Below, piece after piece: positions 29,301 to 41,020 of a stretch of 64,000 nucleotides of DNA. Source of the DNA: Echeneis naucrates (lineage: Eukaryota; Chordata; Actinopteri; Carangiformes; Echeneidae); assembly GCF_900963305.1 (NCBI RefSeq), contig NC_042532.1, forward strand, positions 21,513,757 to 21,577,756, read 5' to 3'. The position numbers were made by a program, and so were the translations under genes. Each line of letters begins with the position of its first letter. Within the stretch, counting starts at the first letter, position 1. The notes below the pieces were generated by a model that saw only the letters and a list, made by a program, of their open reading frames with translations, made no database searches and was not told the DNA's origin.

Positions 29301-30919
29301 TGTTTCCTTCTTTTCCAAAGAAAAGTTCCTCTCATGTTTTGGGTTGTTCTGGAGCTGATCTGAAGTTTTTTTTCTGTAACAATATAGCAAAATAAAAATA
29401 TTAAAGGTTGCTGTCGGTTGTTTTTGCAGCTCTCTTCCTGAGCTGCTGGAGAAGAAGAGACTGATTGACCTGCACACCAACGTGGCCACGGCCGTGCTCG
29501 ACCACATTAAGGTCTCACACTGTTACGTCAACATTTGTTGTTTGGTTTTGGCTTGAGTTTTTTGGAATGAGGCCTTTTGATTGGCTGACTGACCTGTTGT
29601 TCCTGGAGATCCAGAGAGAAGCCTGAATGACACTTTTTGTGTTTTCAGAGTCGGAAACTGGACGTTTACTTCGAGTATGAAGAGAAACTAATGAGCAAGT
29701 CAACTTTAGACAAATCACTGTTGGACATCATCAGTGACCCCGATGGTACTAACACACACACAAAATTATCATGATGGTGATCAGAGAACACACAAATATT
29801 TTATATCTGTTCTGAGGACATTCACATGCGTCTCATAGAAGAACATCCAACAGAATAAACTGTAAATGTTTTTTCAGCCGGGACCCCTGAAGACAAAATG
29901 AGACTGTTCCTTATCTACTACATCACCACTCAGCAGGCTCCTACAGAGGTAAGAGCACATGAAACGGAACTTAATGGAACGGACAAAGTACACCGACTCG
30001 TGTTTAACCAGCAGATTGATAAGCTGCGATTCAGGTCAAGTACTATGAATAAATCAGATATGTATGGTGGCAATGGCAGAAATCAGGACATATCAAATAA
30101 AATGTCTGAGGGCCCTGATAAAACTAACAAACACATAATCCGAACGCACTCTTGATGTTTTTGACTTTGGTTGTCAAATAACCGTATCTACCAAAGTTCT
30201 CTGTTTCATTAGCCGAGGCGTCGCAGGTCAGGAGTCTTAGTGAATGTGATAACTTCACCGGCTTTCCTGATCGACCTGTTTGTGCGTCCTGCCTCCAATC
30301 ACAGTGGAAACTTTCAGTTCCAGGCTCTGTTGTTGATTGTGCAGCCCTTTCACCGCTGTGTAACTAATAATATCTGAGTCACTTCTGGCACTTTCTCTAA
30401 CTGGCGTCCTGGCTCAGAAAGCCAAATATGTTCCATGTCAGAAAAACGTGTTTTCACTTTAAACTTTCTCCGGTGCTACTCCCCCAAACCATTTCCAAAC
30501 CGCTGCTGTGATGGATGTGGACAGACCACCTTCAGCAGCGCCTCATCACAGGGCATCATCCCTTCGTTTGGCTTGCAGCGAATCAAACGAAGACAAACAA
30601 CCAGTGTGAGTCACCGAACCGTCGAAACGGTTGTTTGGCTCCGACGCCTCAGTTGTACTTTGGGAGTTCAGCCACAGCAGAGTCAACTTTCTCACCTCGA
30701 CACACAACATGAGCACAAAGAAACAGGCGGGACAATCAGAGGACAGAAGTGGATCGAGTTCAGCTCTGTTTCAGAGAGTCCTCAGAGCCGCGCTGAGACT
30801 TTTCACCGTGTGGACAACCTTAACACACCTTTGATCGGGTCTTTGTTTGAGCACTATATCTGAAATTATTTGAACATGGATAGAACTGGGCCAAATGATT
30901 GATTGATTTATATAAATAA

Positions 30920-30958
<39 letters not shown>

Positions 30959-33900
30959 ATCCTGAGTGAGCTGGGATTGGCTCCAGAACCCCCAGTGAAC
31001 CGGAAAGGGAGAAGATGAGTGAGTGAGTGCATCGGCTACTGCCTAGAAATGGAAATGCACTTCATTCTAATTCATCCAAAAATCCAAAGAGTGTTTTCTC
31101 TTAGTGTGTGTCTGATTTAAAGGACATGTACTGGATGCTAATTTCACAGCTTTGAATTTGTAAAAATCTACTCAAAGGGACTGAAGACGCTGCTGAAGTT
31201 TGTCTTTGACAAGCTGCTGTCATAAAATCAAACCACCAGGATCAAGAGAAGATGTGAAGAAAGAAGTCGTGAATTAATTACTTCAGTGGGTGATTTTAAT
31301 CCAATATTTCATCAGAAGCAAATCTATCTAGGAGAGGTAGGATTGGGAATATTAAATGGTAGAGCAGAGATTACAGTGGTGAGATGTTGGCGTGATGATT
31401 TGTTGTGACAGTCGTCTCTGGAGGATCTGGAACCTTCTGTGGTTCAGAGTTTCCTTCAGGGGACAGAAGGAGAACACAGAAGAACTGAGCACGAGGAAAT
31501 TAAAACCACAGCAACACAACGCTGCTATTCTTCTCTGCAGTGATGAGATGAAGCAGCTTTCCTCTGTCACATCAGGGCTGAAAGGCCGAGTGCTGCTCTG
31601 TTAGTAGTCACAGGATTGTGTTCTTTAGTTTTAAGGGACAAAATTGAAATGCTAATTTTGAGATTTTGTATTTATTTATTAGCTCGGTAAACATTTTCCT
31701 GATGAGTTGACACTCTTCAATACAACATGATGTTTTTTTAAACAATGCTCCATTTAGAGAGAAAGGGGAGGGGTTAGGGGGCTGGGCCACTGTGTGATTG
31801 ACAGTCTTCAGAATGGCAGCTCACAAACCAATAGGTGACACTTTGTCTGTTTGTGACTCTTGGGTCATCATAAAAATCTGAAATAAAGAATAAACTATAT
31901 TTGCAGTGAATGAGGAGCGCTGTTGTCTGCTGTAAACAGAAGAGACAGACCAGATGAGCCACACAGCACTGACCACCACAGACACATCTGCTATTCCTGC
32001 TGATTGCTTCATATCAGAGTCGACCTTCAGCGTTTTCGGCCTGTTTGTTTCTGGAATGGCAGAGCTTCCCTGTCAGACTTGGGTCATCAGACAAATTTAA
32101 CTAAACGTCGTCCAGGTTCTTCTATCATCCTTCCTGAGCCTCTGAGACTGAACCCACACTGGGGACGCTTACATCACCAGCTGTGGATTGGCAGCAGAAA
32201 GGAGAAATGTTTCTGACATTGCTTCAACTCGGCCGCGTCCTGCTGTCTCAAAACCACATTATTCTGATCAATGGCCACGTTCTGGACAAGCTTCATTAGA
32301 AGCATCTTCTTGGCTCCATCGGGCTCATTATTTCGTTATGAGCCAGTGTTTGAACAAAGATGGTAGAACCAGAGTTCCTTTCAGGAAACAAACCTGTTTA
32401 AAGTCAGTGTAAAGTGAAGACAGCTGGGTCAGGTTTGGTTTGGCAGAGAAGGACTTCCATCCATTTTCAACTGACAGGAACTGTGATTGTTATTAGTTTG
32501 AGGTTTCTGTTGAAGTTCAGTCTTTGCACTTATTAGCACACTTGACAATGTTTCCCTCAGCGTCGCTAAGTGAGCCAGTCAACACTTCTTCTTCTTGCCC
32601 CTAAAATTTCCCTGGACCTTCAGAAGCAGTCATCAGGGGAGGTGAACCGGTCCAGGCGTCCAGCAGCTGCTGTGGGCAGACAGGTTGCACACCTGCACAA
32701 ATCATTTTAATAATCTGTTTCAATTACTCACCCAGGGATCAGTCAACATCAGCAGAACAGAGGGTGCCAAAATATGAAAGCAAGAATCTCATTGAATCGT
32801 GACTCTTTAAACGCTGTCCAGTAGAAACTCCAGGTGAGGTCGTCTATCGTCAGTGACCACAGTGTGGGGACGAGGGGCCAACCAGTGGTCACAGCGAGAA
32901 ACTGGCCTTTAGCTGCTGAAGCCCGTCAGCACTGTGACATCAGTCAAACTGATGTCGGGTCATTTTATCTTCTCATTGTTCAGCCTGTTTGGGTCAAAGG
33001 CAACACTTTGATTCAGACCTGAACCAGACGTGTCGAGGTCCGTTTATAGTTTGACTTTTTGGAGCCTCTTCTGTTTTTTTTTTTTGTCTTTATTCTGTCA
33101 ACACAATAAACTCAGACCAACTTCAGAAACACACAGGACTGATCCAGAGACTCTGATTGGCTGTGACATCACCCACCGACGCCAATGGGAGCATCTGATG
33201 GAGAGATGTGACTCTAGAAGTCACTATCAAAGATGGAGGATGAGAATGGACGGATAAGCACACAGAAAGAGTCAGACTGATCCAGATCGGACAGATCAGC
33301 TGATTCTGTTTTAAGTGGAGGAGGATGGTTAAGTCTCTGAGTTTCCTGGATGGGTTTGATTCTGATGCTGGGCTTTGGGGACGACGCGGTGAGGCCTGTG
33401 GTTCTGTGGTCGAGTCTCCAGCTCGTCCTTCCTCTGCTGACAGATAGTGTGGCAGTTCTCCCCTCTGCCAAAAACTTAGCCGCACTCTTTCTTTCATCCC
33501 TCTTTTCATCTTCAGTCCACCTGAGAGATGGACGACCCCGGATTACCCCCCCCCCCCTTTCACCACTCTTTCTCGCTCTCTTCCTGTCATCTCTGGTCTC
33601 CCCCCCTTCTGTGGCCAGCTCTTGGCCTCCTGTCTGTTTCTTTGGTCTCTTTCTCCTTTGATGCCCCCCCAGCCCCGGCCCCTCTCTCACCCTTTTCCTC
33701 CCTCCGTCTCCTGAGGGCTGCCTAACTTTCAGCCTGATGTGGGATTTAACCTCTTCAAAAACAAACTGCACAAACTCTCACATGGCCCAGCAGTTGTGTA
33801 ATCTTGCAGTGGCCCCTGCTGAGCTGCCGGTCAGGAGCTCGCTGAAGAGGAAACTGTACGGACGACACACGCCGTGTCATTCTCACCAGCCGCCGTTTCC

Positions 33901-36900
33901 TGGTGTCAGTTTTCTCTGAGCCCTGAAACAGCAGCAGCGACACTGACGGACACCGAAGTTTTCTGAGCAGCTGCTGATTAAGTGCGGTCGCAATAACCTT
34001 TAGTTGTTTATCTTTAAGGATCCTCATTGTAAAAACCAGATCCTGTCCTGAGAAATGAGAGAAATTAGAAATGTCCTGAGATTTCAGGGCTAAAATGGCA
34101 AACTTTAAATCAAGAGTCCCTCCTGTTTTTCAATGTGCCTCTTATCCTGCAGAAGCATTTATAGCGAATCGTGACATCACAGTTTCCTCTGAGTCTTTGA
34201 CAGGGTCATGGCCGCCATGAGGCCAACCGATTAGCTTTGACTAATGCCAGACCTTTAACTCGCTCAATTTAAAAGCCATTATTTAAATAAATTTAGCAGT
34301 AGCTGTTGAGGCAGCTGGTTTTGTTTTCATGGTTTTTTTGTGTGTTGCAGTCTGACTTGGAGCAGTATAAGAAGGCTTTATTGGACGCAGGCTGTGACCT
34401 TTCACCTCTCACCTACATCAAACAGTGGAAGTAAGTCTGTTATTTACTGATATAACAAATATATATGTTTGATTTGTTATCATTTAGGCTTTTTAAATAT
34501 TCCACCAGTTGCTTTATTTGATTTTATCTTAACATATTTATTACATTTGGATATATCCTGTATCAATAATTTCAACCGTGTGGGCCTCTAATGACAGAGT
34601 CACTGTGTAAACAGCGAGTCAGTGACTTTGTGCCATCTCTGTTTTCAGGGCGTTCACTAAAATGGCCAGCACTCCGGCCAACTACGGCAACAGTGGAGTG
34701 AAGCCCATGGGGTAAGTTAGTAATGATGAAAAATGCCTGAAGTGTTAACATGCTGAACATTAGACAGCACAAATTCCCCTTTAATGAAATTACACAGACG
34801 GGTATCTTTGAGTGTGATATTAGTTTCCTTTATTTGTTTCTTGGGGCCGTGCCCCCGCCAGCCAGCTTAAATCACTGCAGTGTTTTCCACAGAGACGATC
34901 AATCAAAAACCCAAAAGACTTGAACAGTTCGGGCTTCCTGTGGGCAAAAATTTATCCTTTATTTCCTCCTTTAAATGTAATTATTATCATCTAAATCCAG
35001 TGATTGTGTTTTTAATAAGGATTCATGTTTGTGCAGCATCAGAGGGATCAGTCTGAGTATTTGTCTTCATCTGGTTTGTGCTGAGACTCCCAGTCTAACC
35101 CTGTCCTCCTCCTGATCTCCCCCTCTGTTTCTCCTCCCCCCTCCCCCTCCCATCTCCTCTGCAGGCTGTTTTCCAGAGTGATGAACACCGGCTCCCAGTT
35201 CGTCATGGAGGGAGTGAAGAACCTGGTGCTCAAACAGCATGTGAGTCAATCTGAATCTAAACGCTGTCCGCCGTCTTCACCGTCTACAGGTGTAGGCTCT
35301 AAAGGGCCACACCTTCGTAGGCCGAGTCCTTCAAAGGAGCGGCCCCTGAACCCTTTAAGTCCACATGTTTTTCCTTACCAAGTCATCAGACAGAGACGTG
35401 GACAATCAGATATTTAGAGCAATAGAGGCTTTGGAGCTGATTTTTCATTATTACTGAGCAGAACTCCTGATCAGATAAAGATAGAAACAAACCCAAACAC
35501 ATGAGAGGAACTTTCCTTTGCTTATTCTGCTCTACACAGTTTTCATCAGCAGAATAAGGAAACATTCAGAGTGTGTTTTTAGTTAGTTCTTGTTTTCTGA
35601 TTCCAGAGAACAGAGTCTGAACTGATCAGACAGAATCAGATGAGGCTGAAAGACTTTTTTTTTTTTTTAAATGATGACTTTACAAGTTACAAACAGAAAA
35701 GCCTTACTGTGGCTCCAAAGGGGTCAAACTATAAACGGACCTCGACACGTCTGGTTCAGGTCTGAATCAAAGTGTTGCCTTTGACCCAAACAGGCTGAAC
35801 AATGAGACGATAAAATGACCCGACATCAGTTTGACTGATGTCACAGTGCTGACGGGATTTGGCAGCTAAAGGCCAGTTTCTAGTAACTTTCAAAGGAGAA
35901 ACAAAAAACGCCCTCAGCCACCTGTCTTTACCTGAGAACGCCTTTACTAAACCTGCACCAGGCTCCGCCCACCTGTGTCTGAGCAGAGGTTAAATCAAGT
36001 TCCTGGACAACAGCGATGATGATGACACGGACAGTGACGGGGTGTTTCAAGGGGAACCTGGCACCATTAAGTGACACATGCAGGGGCGAGGTGGTGTCTG
36101 TTTTCCCATATAGAAGCTGGACTGAGACCAGCTGAAGTTGGACCATGATGCTTTGCACCGCTGCCAGGACATTACAGACAGACAGCTGCTGACATCCTGC
36201 TGTCAGGGGGGGTATTTACGTCCGCCACACACACCAGAGTCCAAACTGAAGAACAGAGACTGTCATCATGGAAATCAGCCTGTCGTTCAGCACAGTCTGA
36301 AGATTGAGTGTCATTTTCCACCAAAGGAAAATGTTCCTGATGAGCTGAAGAACCTCTTATCTTCCTTTTGGAGGGAAACAGAGTAGAAAGCAGGGCTACC
36401 GTGTAACGTCAAAGCTGAGCACAGACCCGAATCTGGGTTCTACTGGTTTCTAAAAACCAAGATGGCTGACTACATTTCAAACTGAAGGCTTCATGGAGGG
36501 TGGAGGGTGACTGTGGGGTTTGTGGGACCTGGTGTAGGTTCACAGGCGTCTCTGTGTGTCTCTGTGTGTTACCATATGTGTTAAAGTTAGTGTACTTCTC
36601 TGTCCTAGAACCTTCCAGTGACTCGGATCCTTGACAACTTGATGGAGATGAAGTCCCACCCTGTGAGTTCAGACTGTGTGTGTGTTACATTACACTCTTT
36701 CAAACCTGCAGTGAAACTCATGTGAACCCATCAATTCTGTTTAACACTGTAGATGACAGAACAAAGATTTTCCTTTGACCCCACACGCACACACACGTAC
36801 ACACGCACACACACACAAACACTGCATGTTTCTCAGCATCTGGAGCTTCAGACAACTAACAAAGATCCTGTTGTTGTGAAGGTGAAGGGGGGGGGGGGGG

Positions 36901-36964
36901 GGGGGGGGGCTGGGATGAAGATGAAAGAAATACAAGAGGACATTCTCCCTCTATCAGATTGTCC

Positions 36965-37005
<41 letters not shown>

Positions 37006-37940
37006 TCAGTTTGTGTTGAACTGTGATGTGGAAAATTAAAGGAGTAGTTCAACATTTGGAGTCAGTGTTGTCTGATCTGATATGGATACCAGCTGGGAAT
37101 CAAACCCCTCCCATGAGACAACAGTGCTGTCCCACAGTTTATATCTTTGAATGTCAGTTTCCTTTCAGTATTAGAGTATCGTTGTGTGTGTAAGTGTTTT
37201 AAAGGAAACAGCACCAAACTTCAAAGTTGAACTAAAGAGTGGCTGTAAAGGCAGAGAAAACCATAGTCTATGGAGACCAGGACTAGGTGGTCTTCATGAA
37301 AAGTGTTTGAGGTGAGACTGAATCAGCTGACTGGTCTTCTGTGACCTCACAGGAAACAGATGATTACCGATACTTTGACCCCAAGATGCTGCGAGGGAGC
37401 GAGAGGTACGACACCACATCAGCTACTTAGTTACTGATAGAAAGCTCAGGAAGATCTCATCATCAATCTCTCCTCCTCTTCCTCCTCAGCTCCATTCCCA
37501 GGAACAAGAACCCATTTCAGGAGGTGAGCAGAGCCCGGTTCTGGGCCTGGACTCAGGCTGATCCCTTAGAATCAGACTGGATCAGATGAAGTCAGTTGAT
37601 GTGCACTGTTTCATTTCAGGCCATCGTGTTTGTGGTTGGAGGAGGAAACTACATCGAGTACCAGAACTTGGTGGATTACACAAAGGTACTATTCTCCTGT
37701 TGGTTCTGCTGCAGGTTCTTGTAGTTACCAGTGCAGGTGGCATGTGCTCTGACCTTCTGTCCGTCCAGTCCAAACAGGGGAAGAAGGTGGTTTATGGCTG
37801 CAGTGAGCTCTTCAACTCTGCCCAGTTCATCAAACAGGTGAGAGCAGCTGATTGTTCAGACATGATGCTCCTCTAGGAGGAGAACTGACCTCCTGCTGTG
37901 TTGCTCCTCTCTGCAGCTCTCCCAGCTCGGCCAGAAGTGA
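23306..37940 (+). CDS. scfd1: Sec1 family domain-containing protein 1 (Sly1), 25 coding exons, 632 aa
   Basis: SM-family protein that binds syntaxin-5/18 and promotes SNARE assembly in ER-Golgi transport. Exons: 23306-23336, 23985-24055, 24135-24223, 24305-24395, 24489-24611, 24804-24891, 25175-25264, 25900-25955, 26104-26189, 26280-26379, 27844-27983, 28162-28252, 29008-29081, 29430-29511, 29649-29745, 29878-29948, 34351-34430, 34649-34711, 35165-35240, 36609-36662, 37353-37405, 37490-37523, 37620-37685, 37769-37837, 37917-37940. Recognisable blocks: [84 protein letters not shown]-like segment, [50 protein letters not shown] and a C-terminal QLSQLGQK. The start is the first ATG, in AAAGATGG context. 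All phases close; human is 642 aa. Intron 16 (29949-34350) is 4.4 kb; introns 16 and 19 carry a long inverted repeat pair (see findings). Confidence 0.97.
25535..25665 (+). repeat. Dispersed repeat family A, fragment
   Basis: AGAAAAGTTCCTCTCATGTG..TTTATCTGATCAGGA..TTCTGCTCATT..ATGATGAAACATCAGCTCCAAA, shared with 59905-60000 in the same orientation; in scfd1 intron 7. Confidence 0.8.
29245..29350 (+). repeat. Dispersed repeat family A, fragment
   Basis: Diverged copy with TCATCTTCAGACTC..GATTCTC..GAATGTTTCCTTCTTTTCC..AAAGAAAAGTTCCTCTCATG; in scfd1 intron 13. Confidence 0.65.
30915..31035 (+). repeat. AT microsatellite followed by a teleost interspersed-repeat tail
   Basis: An (AT)n run at about 30926-30954 is followed by CTGGGATTGGCTCCAGAACC and a GATGAGTGAGTGAGTG end. 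This resembles the 3' tail (GGGATAGGCTCCAG...GATGAATGAATG) of high-copy fish interspersed repeats. The family cannot be assigned from this fragment. In scfd1 intron 16. Confidence 0.5.
32897..33250 (+). repeat. Dispersed repeat family A copy, left arm of the scfd1 inverted pair
   Basis: 32897-33066 is a near-exact reverse complement of 35711-35882. The copy continues through the TTTATTCTGTCAACACAA block and the GGCTGTGACATCACCCACC segment shared with 59990-60150 and 17485-17585. Confidence 0.9.
35400..35885 (-). repeat. Dispersed repeat family A copy, right arm of the scfd1 inverted pair
   Basis: Longest minus-oriented copy: GAGCAGAACTCCTGATCAGATAAAGA block, the CTTATTCTGCT block, CTGAACTGATCAGACAGAATCAGATGAG block, a T-run, then 35711-35882, which pairs with 32897-33066. 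In scfd1 intron 19. Confidence 0.9.
36889..37004 (+). repeat. Poly-G run and TG microsatellite in scfd1 intron 20
   Basis: A run of about 20 G at 36889-36909 and a (TG)n run at about 36971-37004. Both are simple-sequence tracts. Confidence 0.9.
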
Positions 37941-38060
37941 AGTGGACTCCAACAAAATGTGATCATCTTCTCCTCCAAACTCTTTATTCCAGTTTTTCTA
38001 AGAACTCTGCTCTGTACATTCTGTCTCATTGTTCAGTTTCTGTTTCTGCCTCTCAGCACT

Positions 38061-38066
38061 AATAAA
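38061..38066 (+). terminator. Poly(A) signal of scfd1
   Basis: AATAAA 121 bp after the scfd1 stop, a typical distance for a short 3' UTR. Confidence 0.7.
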
Positions 38067-38688
38067 GCTCAGCACTCTCTGCTCACAGCATCCTCATGTT
38101 GTTTCTCATCTTTGGCGTGTGCTCACGTCATCAGGAGAAGGTGCAGATTTCTCCTGAAGTTACTGAGCAAAGATTGGATGGTTCAAGTTTGTAAATTACA
38201 GCTCAGAGGAGAAATGAGCAGGTTTCTCTGCTGCCAACAGACTGCTCAGCCCCGAGGAGGTGACGACTGTGTGGTATTTACACACACACACACACACACA
38301 CACACCATCCATCACTCTGAAGCCTGGCACAGTGTGGTACAGCTCTGCTGCTGCCATGTTCCTCCACAGCACCAAAACAGAGAGACCAATCTGAGGATTA
38401 TGTCATTATGGCATGTTAATCTGTGTGTGTGTGTGAAGTGGTCTGGGGAAATAGCTGGTAAATTAATGGAGCTCTTCTCGGAGCTTCAGCAGATCTGACT
38501 CCCAGATGAACTGACTTGTGTTTTTATGTTTTAACTCAACAGTTTGGCGGGAACATTCAGTCCACCAGGAACACCTGAACCAGCAGCAGGTGGTTGGTAG
38601 TTTCTGTTTTCACACATCTATCTCCCTCCTCCTCCCCCTCCTCCTCTCAGCTCCCAGGTCATTGAGTCAACATAACAGAGCTGGGATT

Positions 38689-38722
<34 letters not shown>

Positions 38723-38844
38723 TCTCAGAGCTGAACTTTTGAAACATCTCAAGATGGGAATCAGTTAACAATGAAGGAATCTTTGTGATTTTTTTTTTTT
38801 TTTTAGGTGGGGTGGGGCCTAAAGTCTGTCAGTCACAGTAGCCC

Positions 38845-39015
38845 CTCCCCTTCCCCCCTAAATGGAGCAACATTTAAAAAATGTTGTATTTCAGACTGAG
38901 ACCATAAACTGATCAGGTAAATGTTTACTGAGGAGGAGGAGGGACATTTTCCCATAGACTTCAATGTGAGGGAGGAGGAGGGACATTTTCCCATAGACTT
39001 CAATGTGACATTTTG
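38845..39015 (+). repeat. Dispersed repeat family B copy (two minisatellite units)
   Basis: Contains TTGTATTTCAGACTGAGACC..AAACTGATCAGG..TTTACTGAGGAGGAGG, then two units of GGACATTTTCCCATAGACTT. The same order occurs at 43620-43975 and 56740-56838. Confidence 0.85.
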
Positions 39016-39639
39016 GGCCTGCTGTATGTTTAGTTGCTCAGGTGGTCGGAGACAGCGGAGGGAAAATAACAACCGAACCTGACTGTGGTTCCTCAGTGAC
39101 CAACAGAAACGTCCGAATTGGCTCCTCCTCCCTGTCGCCATGGAAACACCTGAACCACCCTGATGTGAAGTTCCCAGTAATGGTCCTTCTCAGGGGCTCA
39201 GAGCTGCTGTCTCCACAAAGACCCGTTTGTTCTGGGCCGACTCTGTGACACGCAGATCAGGTGTCTCTCTGGCTCCGCCCCCTCAGGTGGACAGCAGTCT
39301 CTTTGAATTGGGGTAAAGTTATTTGCAGCATTTACACTAATCCAGCTGGAAGATGATCCAGGTATTCAGAGTCCGGCCTCTGATCCTGCACAGACTGGAA
39401 CAGCGAGTCAGAGCAGGGAGACGAGAACTGGGCTTGTTTGTTTTCTTCTCTTGTGTTGTTTGTTCGTCCTCCATGATGAGAACATGGTGGAAGGCGCCGA
39501 TGGGGTCGATCCAGGACTACAGGCCGCCTCAGGCCGCCATCTGTGGTCAAGTACAGCTGATCGTTTTATCTGTTTGTTTGACTGGTGGCGGCACGGTGGT
39601 CCAGCAGGCAAGAAGGTTCTGTTCTGAATCTGAATGGTC

Positions 39640-39990
39640 CTGAATCCTGGTCCTGAACCCTGACCTGGTCCTGGCCCTAAACCCTGGTCTTGGTCCTGAA
39701 TCCTGGTCCTGGTCCTGGTCCTGGTCCTGAATCTTGGTCCTGGTCCTAAACCCTGATCCTGGTCCTGGTCCTGGTCCTGAATCTTGGTCCTGGTCCTAAA
39801 CCCTGACATGGTCCTGGTCCTATACCCTGGTCTTGGTCCTGAATCCTGGTCCTGGTCCTGGTCCTGGTCCTGAATCTTGGTCCTGGTCCTAAACCCTGAC
39901 ATGGTCCTGGTCCTATACCCTGGTCTTGGTCCTGAATCCTGGTCTTGGTCCTGGTCCTGGTCCTAAACCCTGGTCTTGGTCCTGGTCCTG
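39640..39990 (+). repeat. TCCTGG-based minisatellite
   Basis: Repeated GGTCCTGGTCCTGAATC and GGTCCTAAACCCTGA phrases. The basic step is 6 bp (TCCTGG) with interspersed CCTGAATCT and CCTAAACCC variants, and a longer unit of about 115 bp appears twice. Confidence 0.9.
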
Positions 39991-40509
39991 ATGTCGGACT
40001 GTATGTTCAGACCTGTTTTAATAATGGACAACAGATCACATTCCTGCTCCGGAGGCCCATCTGATAAAAGATCCACCAAGAAACGAAACATCCAAACGCA
40101 ACAAGAAGATGTGAGCCTGTTAAAGCTGCCCGACTAAACAACAACAGTCAGAATAATTCAGAAAAGGTCACGTCAACGGACCAGAAAACAAACATCCCGA
40201 TCCGTCAGGAAGAAGAATGGGACAGCGTCTGCCAGCTCGTCACTTCCTCACGTTGACTGAACTGTGAAAACAGCCGTCAGGTTGAAAATCTGACCTCTCG
40301 TTAGCCTACATTACCCAGAGTGCAACTGTCTTAGCGGCTAATGAAGCTAATGAAGACAACAGGAGCTGGTCCGGCTTGCAGATGTTTGTGTTTGTAGCTC
40401 AGGAAATGTTGTTGTGTTGTTGTTTTTAGGGGGCCTCGCTGTGATGTGTTTGAGGTCTGTAGTTATTTGAAGAGAAAAATAAACATTGAGTGAGCAGTCG
40501 ACCTGTCAC

Positions 40510-40640
40510 TGAAGCTCCGCCCACCTCCGCTCTGATGTCACAGCTGTTAGGTGTGTGTGAGAGAGAGAGCTTATTTAAAGGGCTGCCTCTCTCTCGCTGG
40601 GCGCCCGACACCAGCTCAGCATCAGCTGAAGAAACAGCCG
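40510..40640 (+). promoter_or_regulatory. coch core promoter and noncoding first exon
   Basis: A GC box (CTCCGCCCACC near 40515), a TATA-like TTATTTAAAG at 40571-40580 and, about 25-30 bp later, a probable start site. A noncoding exon ending at 40640 is supported by a consensus donor (CCG|GTAAGC) and a matching acceptor TTTCAG ending at 40981. Unlike the CpG promoters of its neighbours, this TATA-type architecture suits a tissue-restricted gene (inference). Confidence 0.55.
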
Positions 40641-40981
40641 GTAAGCCCTTCGTCCTGACTGAACTGTTTACAGCTGTTTCTTTTCCAGGCTAACTGACAG
40701 CAGCTTTAGCTTTGCTCTCACAGCGGGGGACTGATGTTTCCTGACTGGCTGTTTGTTTCATCTGATTGGTTCACAAACTGCTTTACTGTTTCGGTGCCTT
40801 CCTGACTGGTTACTGCTTCATTCAGATTCATCACATGGCCGTCTGGTTTATTGAGTCTTAATTGATGTGAACTAGTTGACTGGTTGGTTAATTGATAACT
40901 TGTTTACTTGTTGACCGGCTCAGGCTTACAGACGACAGACGCATCGACCCGCTGACTGTTTTTCTCTGTGAACTGTTTCAG

Positions 40982-41020
40982 ATGCAGAAATGTGTCTTCT
41001 GTCCAACCTGCTGCCGCTAA
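40982..41020 (+). CDS. Upstream overlapping short frame at the coch start, 12 aa
   Basis: The first three bases after the coch exon 2 acceptor are ATG. This frame ([12 protein letters not shown]) ends at TAA three bases before the next splice donor and overlaps the true coch ATG at 40990 in a different frame. Its context across the predicted junction is weak (CCG-ATG-C). Whether it is translated is unknown. Confidence 0.4.
   Translation: MQKCVFCPTCCR

Larger units (their letters stand above)
38067..40510. other. scfd1-coch intergenic DNA
   Basis: No gene recognised. Contains CA/TG runs (38280-38304; 38692-38720), a family B repeat (38845-39015) and a TCCTGG minisatellite (39640-39990). The open frame at 39353-39643 has no recognisable product. 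Confidence 0.6.

Noticed and set aside
30435-30863. 142-codon plus-strand frame inside scfd1 intron 16
   Set aside because: No similarity I recognise, no splice or codon-usage support, and two shorter competing frames overlap it; treated as chance.
33214-33771. 185-codon minus-strand frame, Arg/Lys/Glu-rich
   Set aside because: Low-complexity composition, overlaps a dispersed repeat and C-rich intron sequence of scfd1, and has no recognisable domain.
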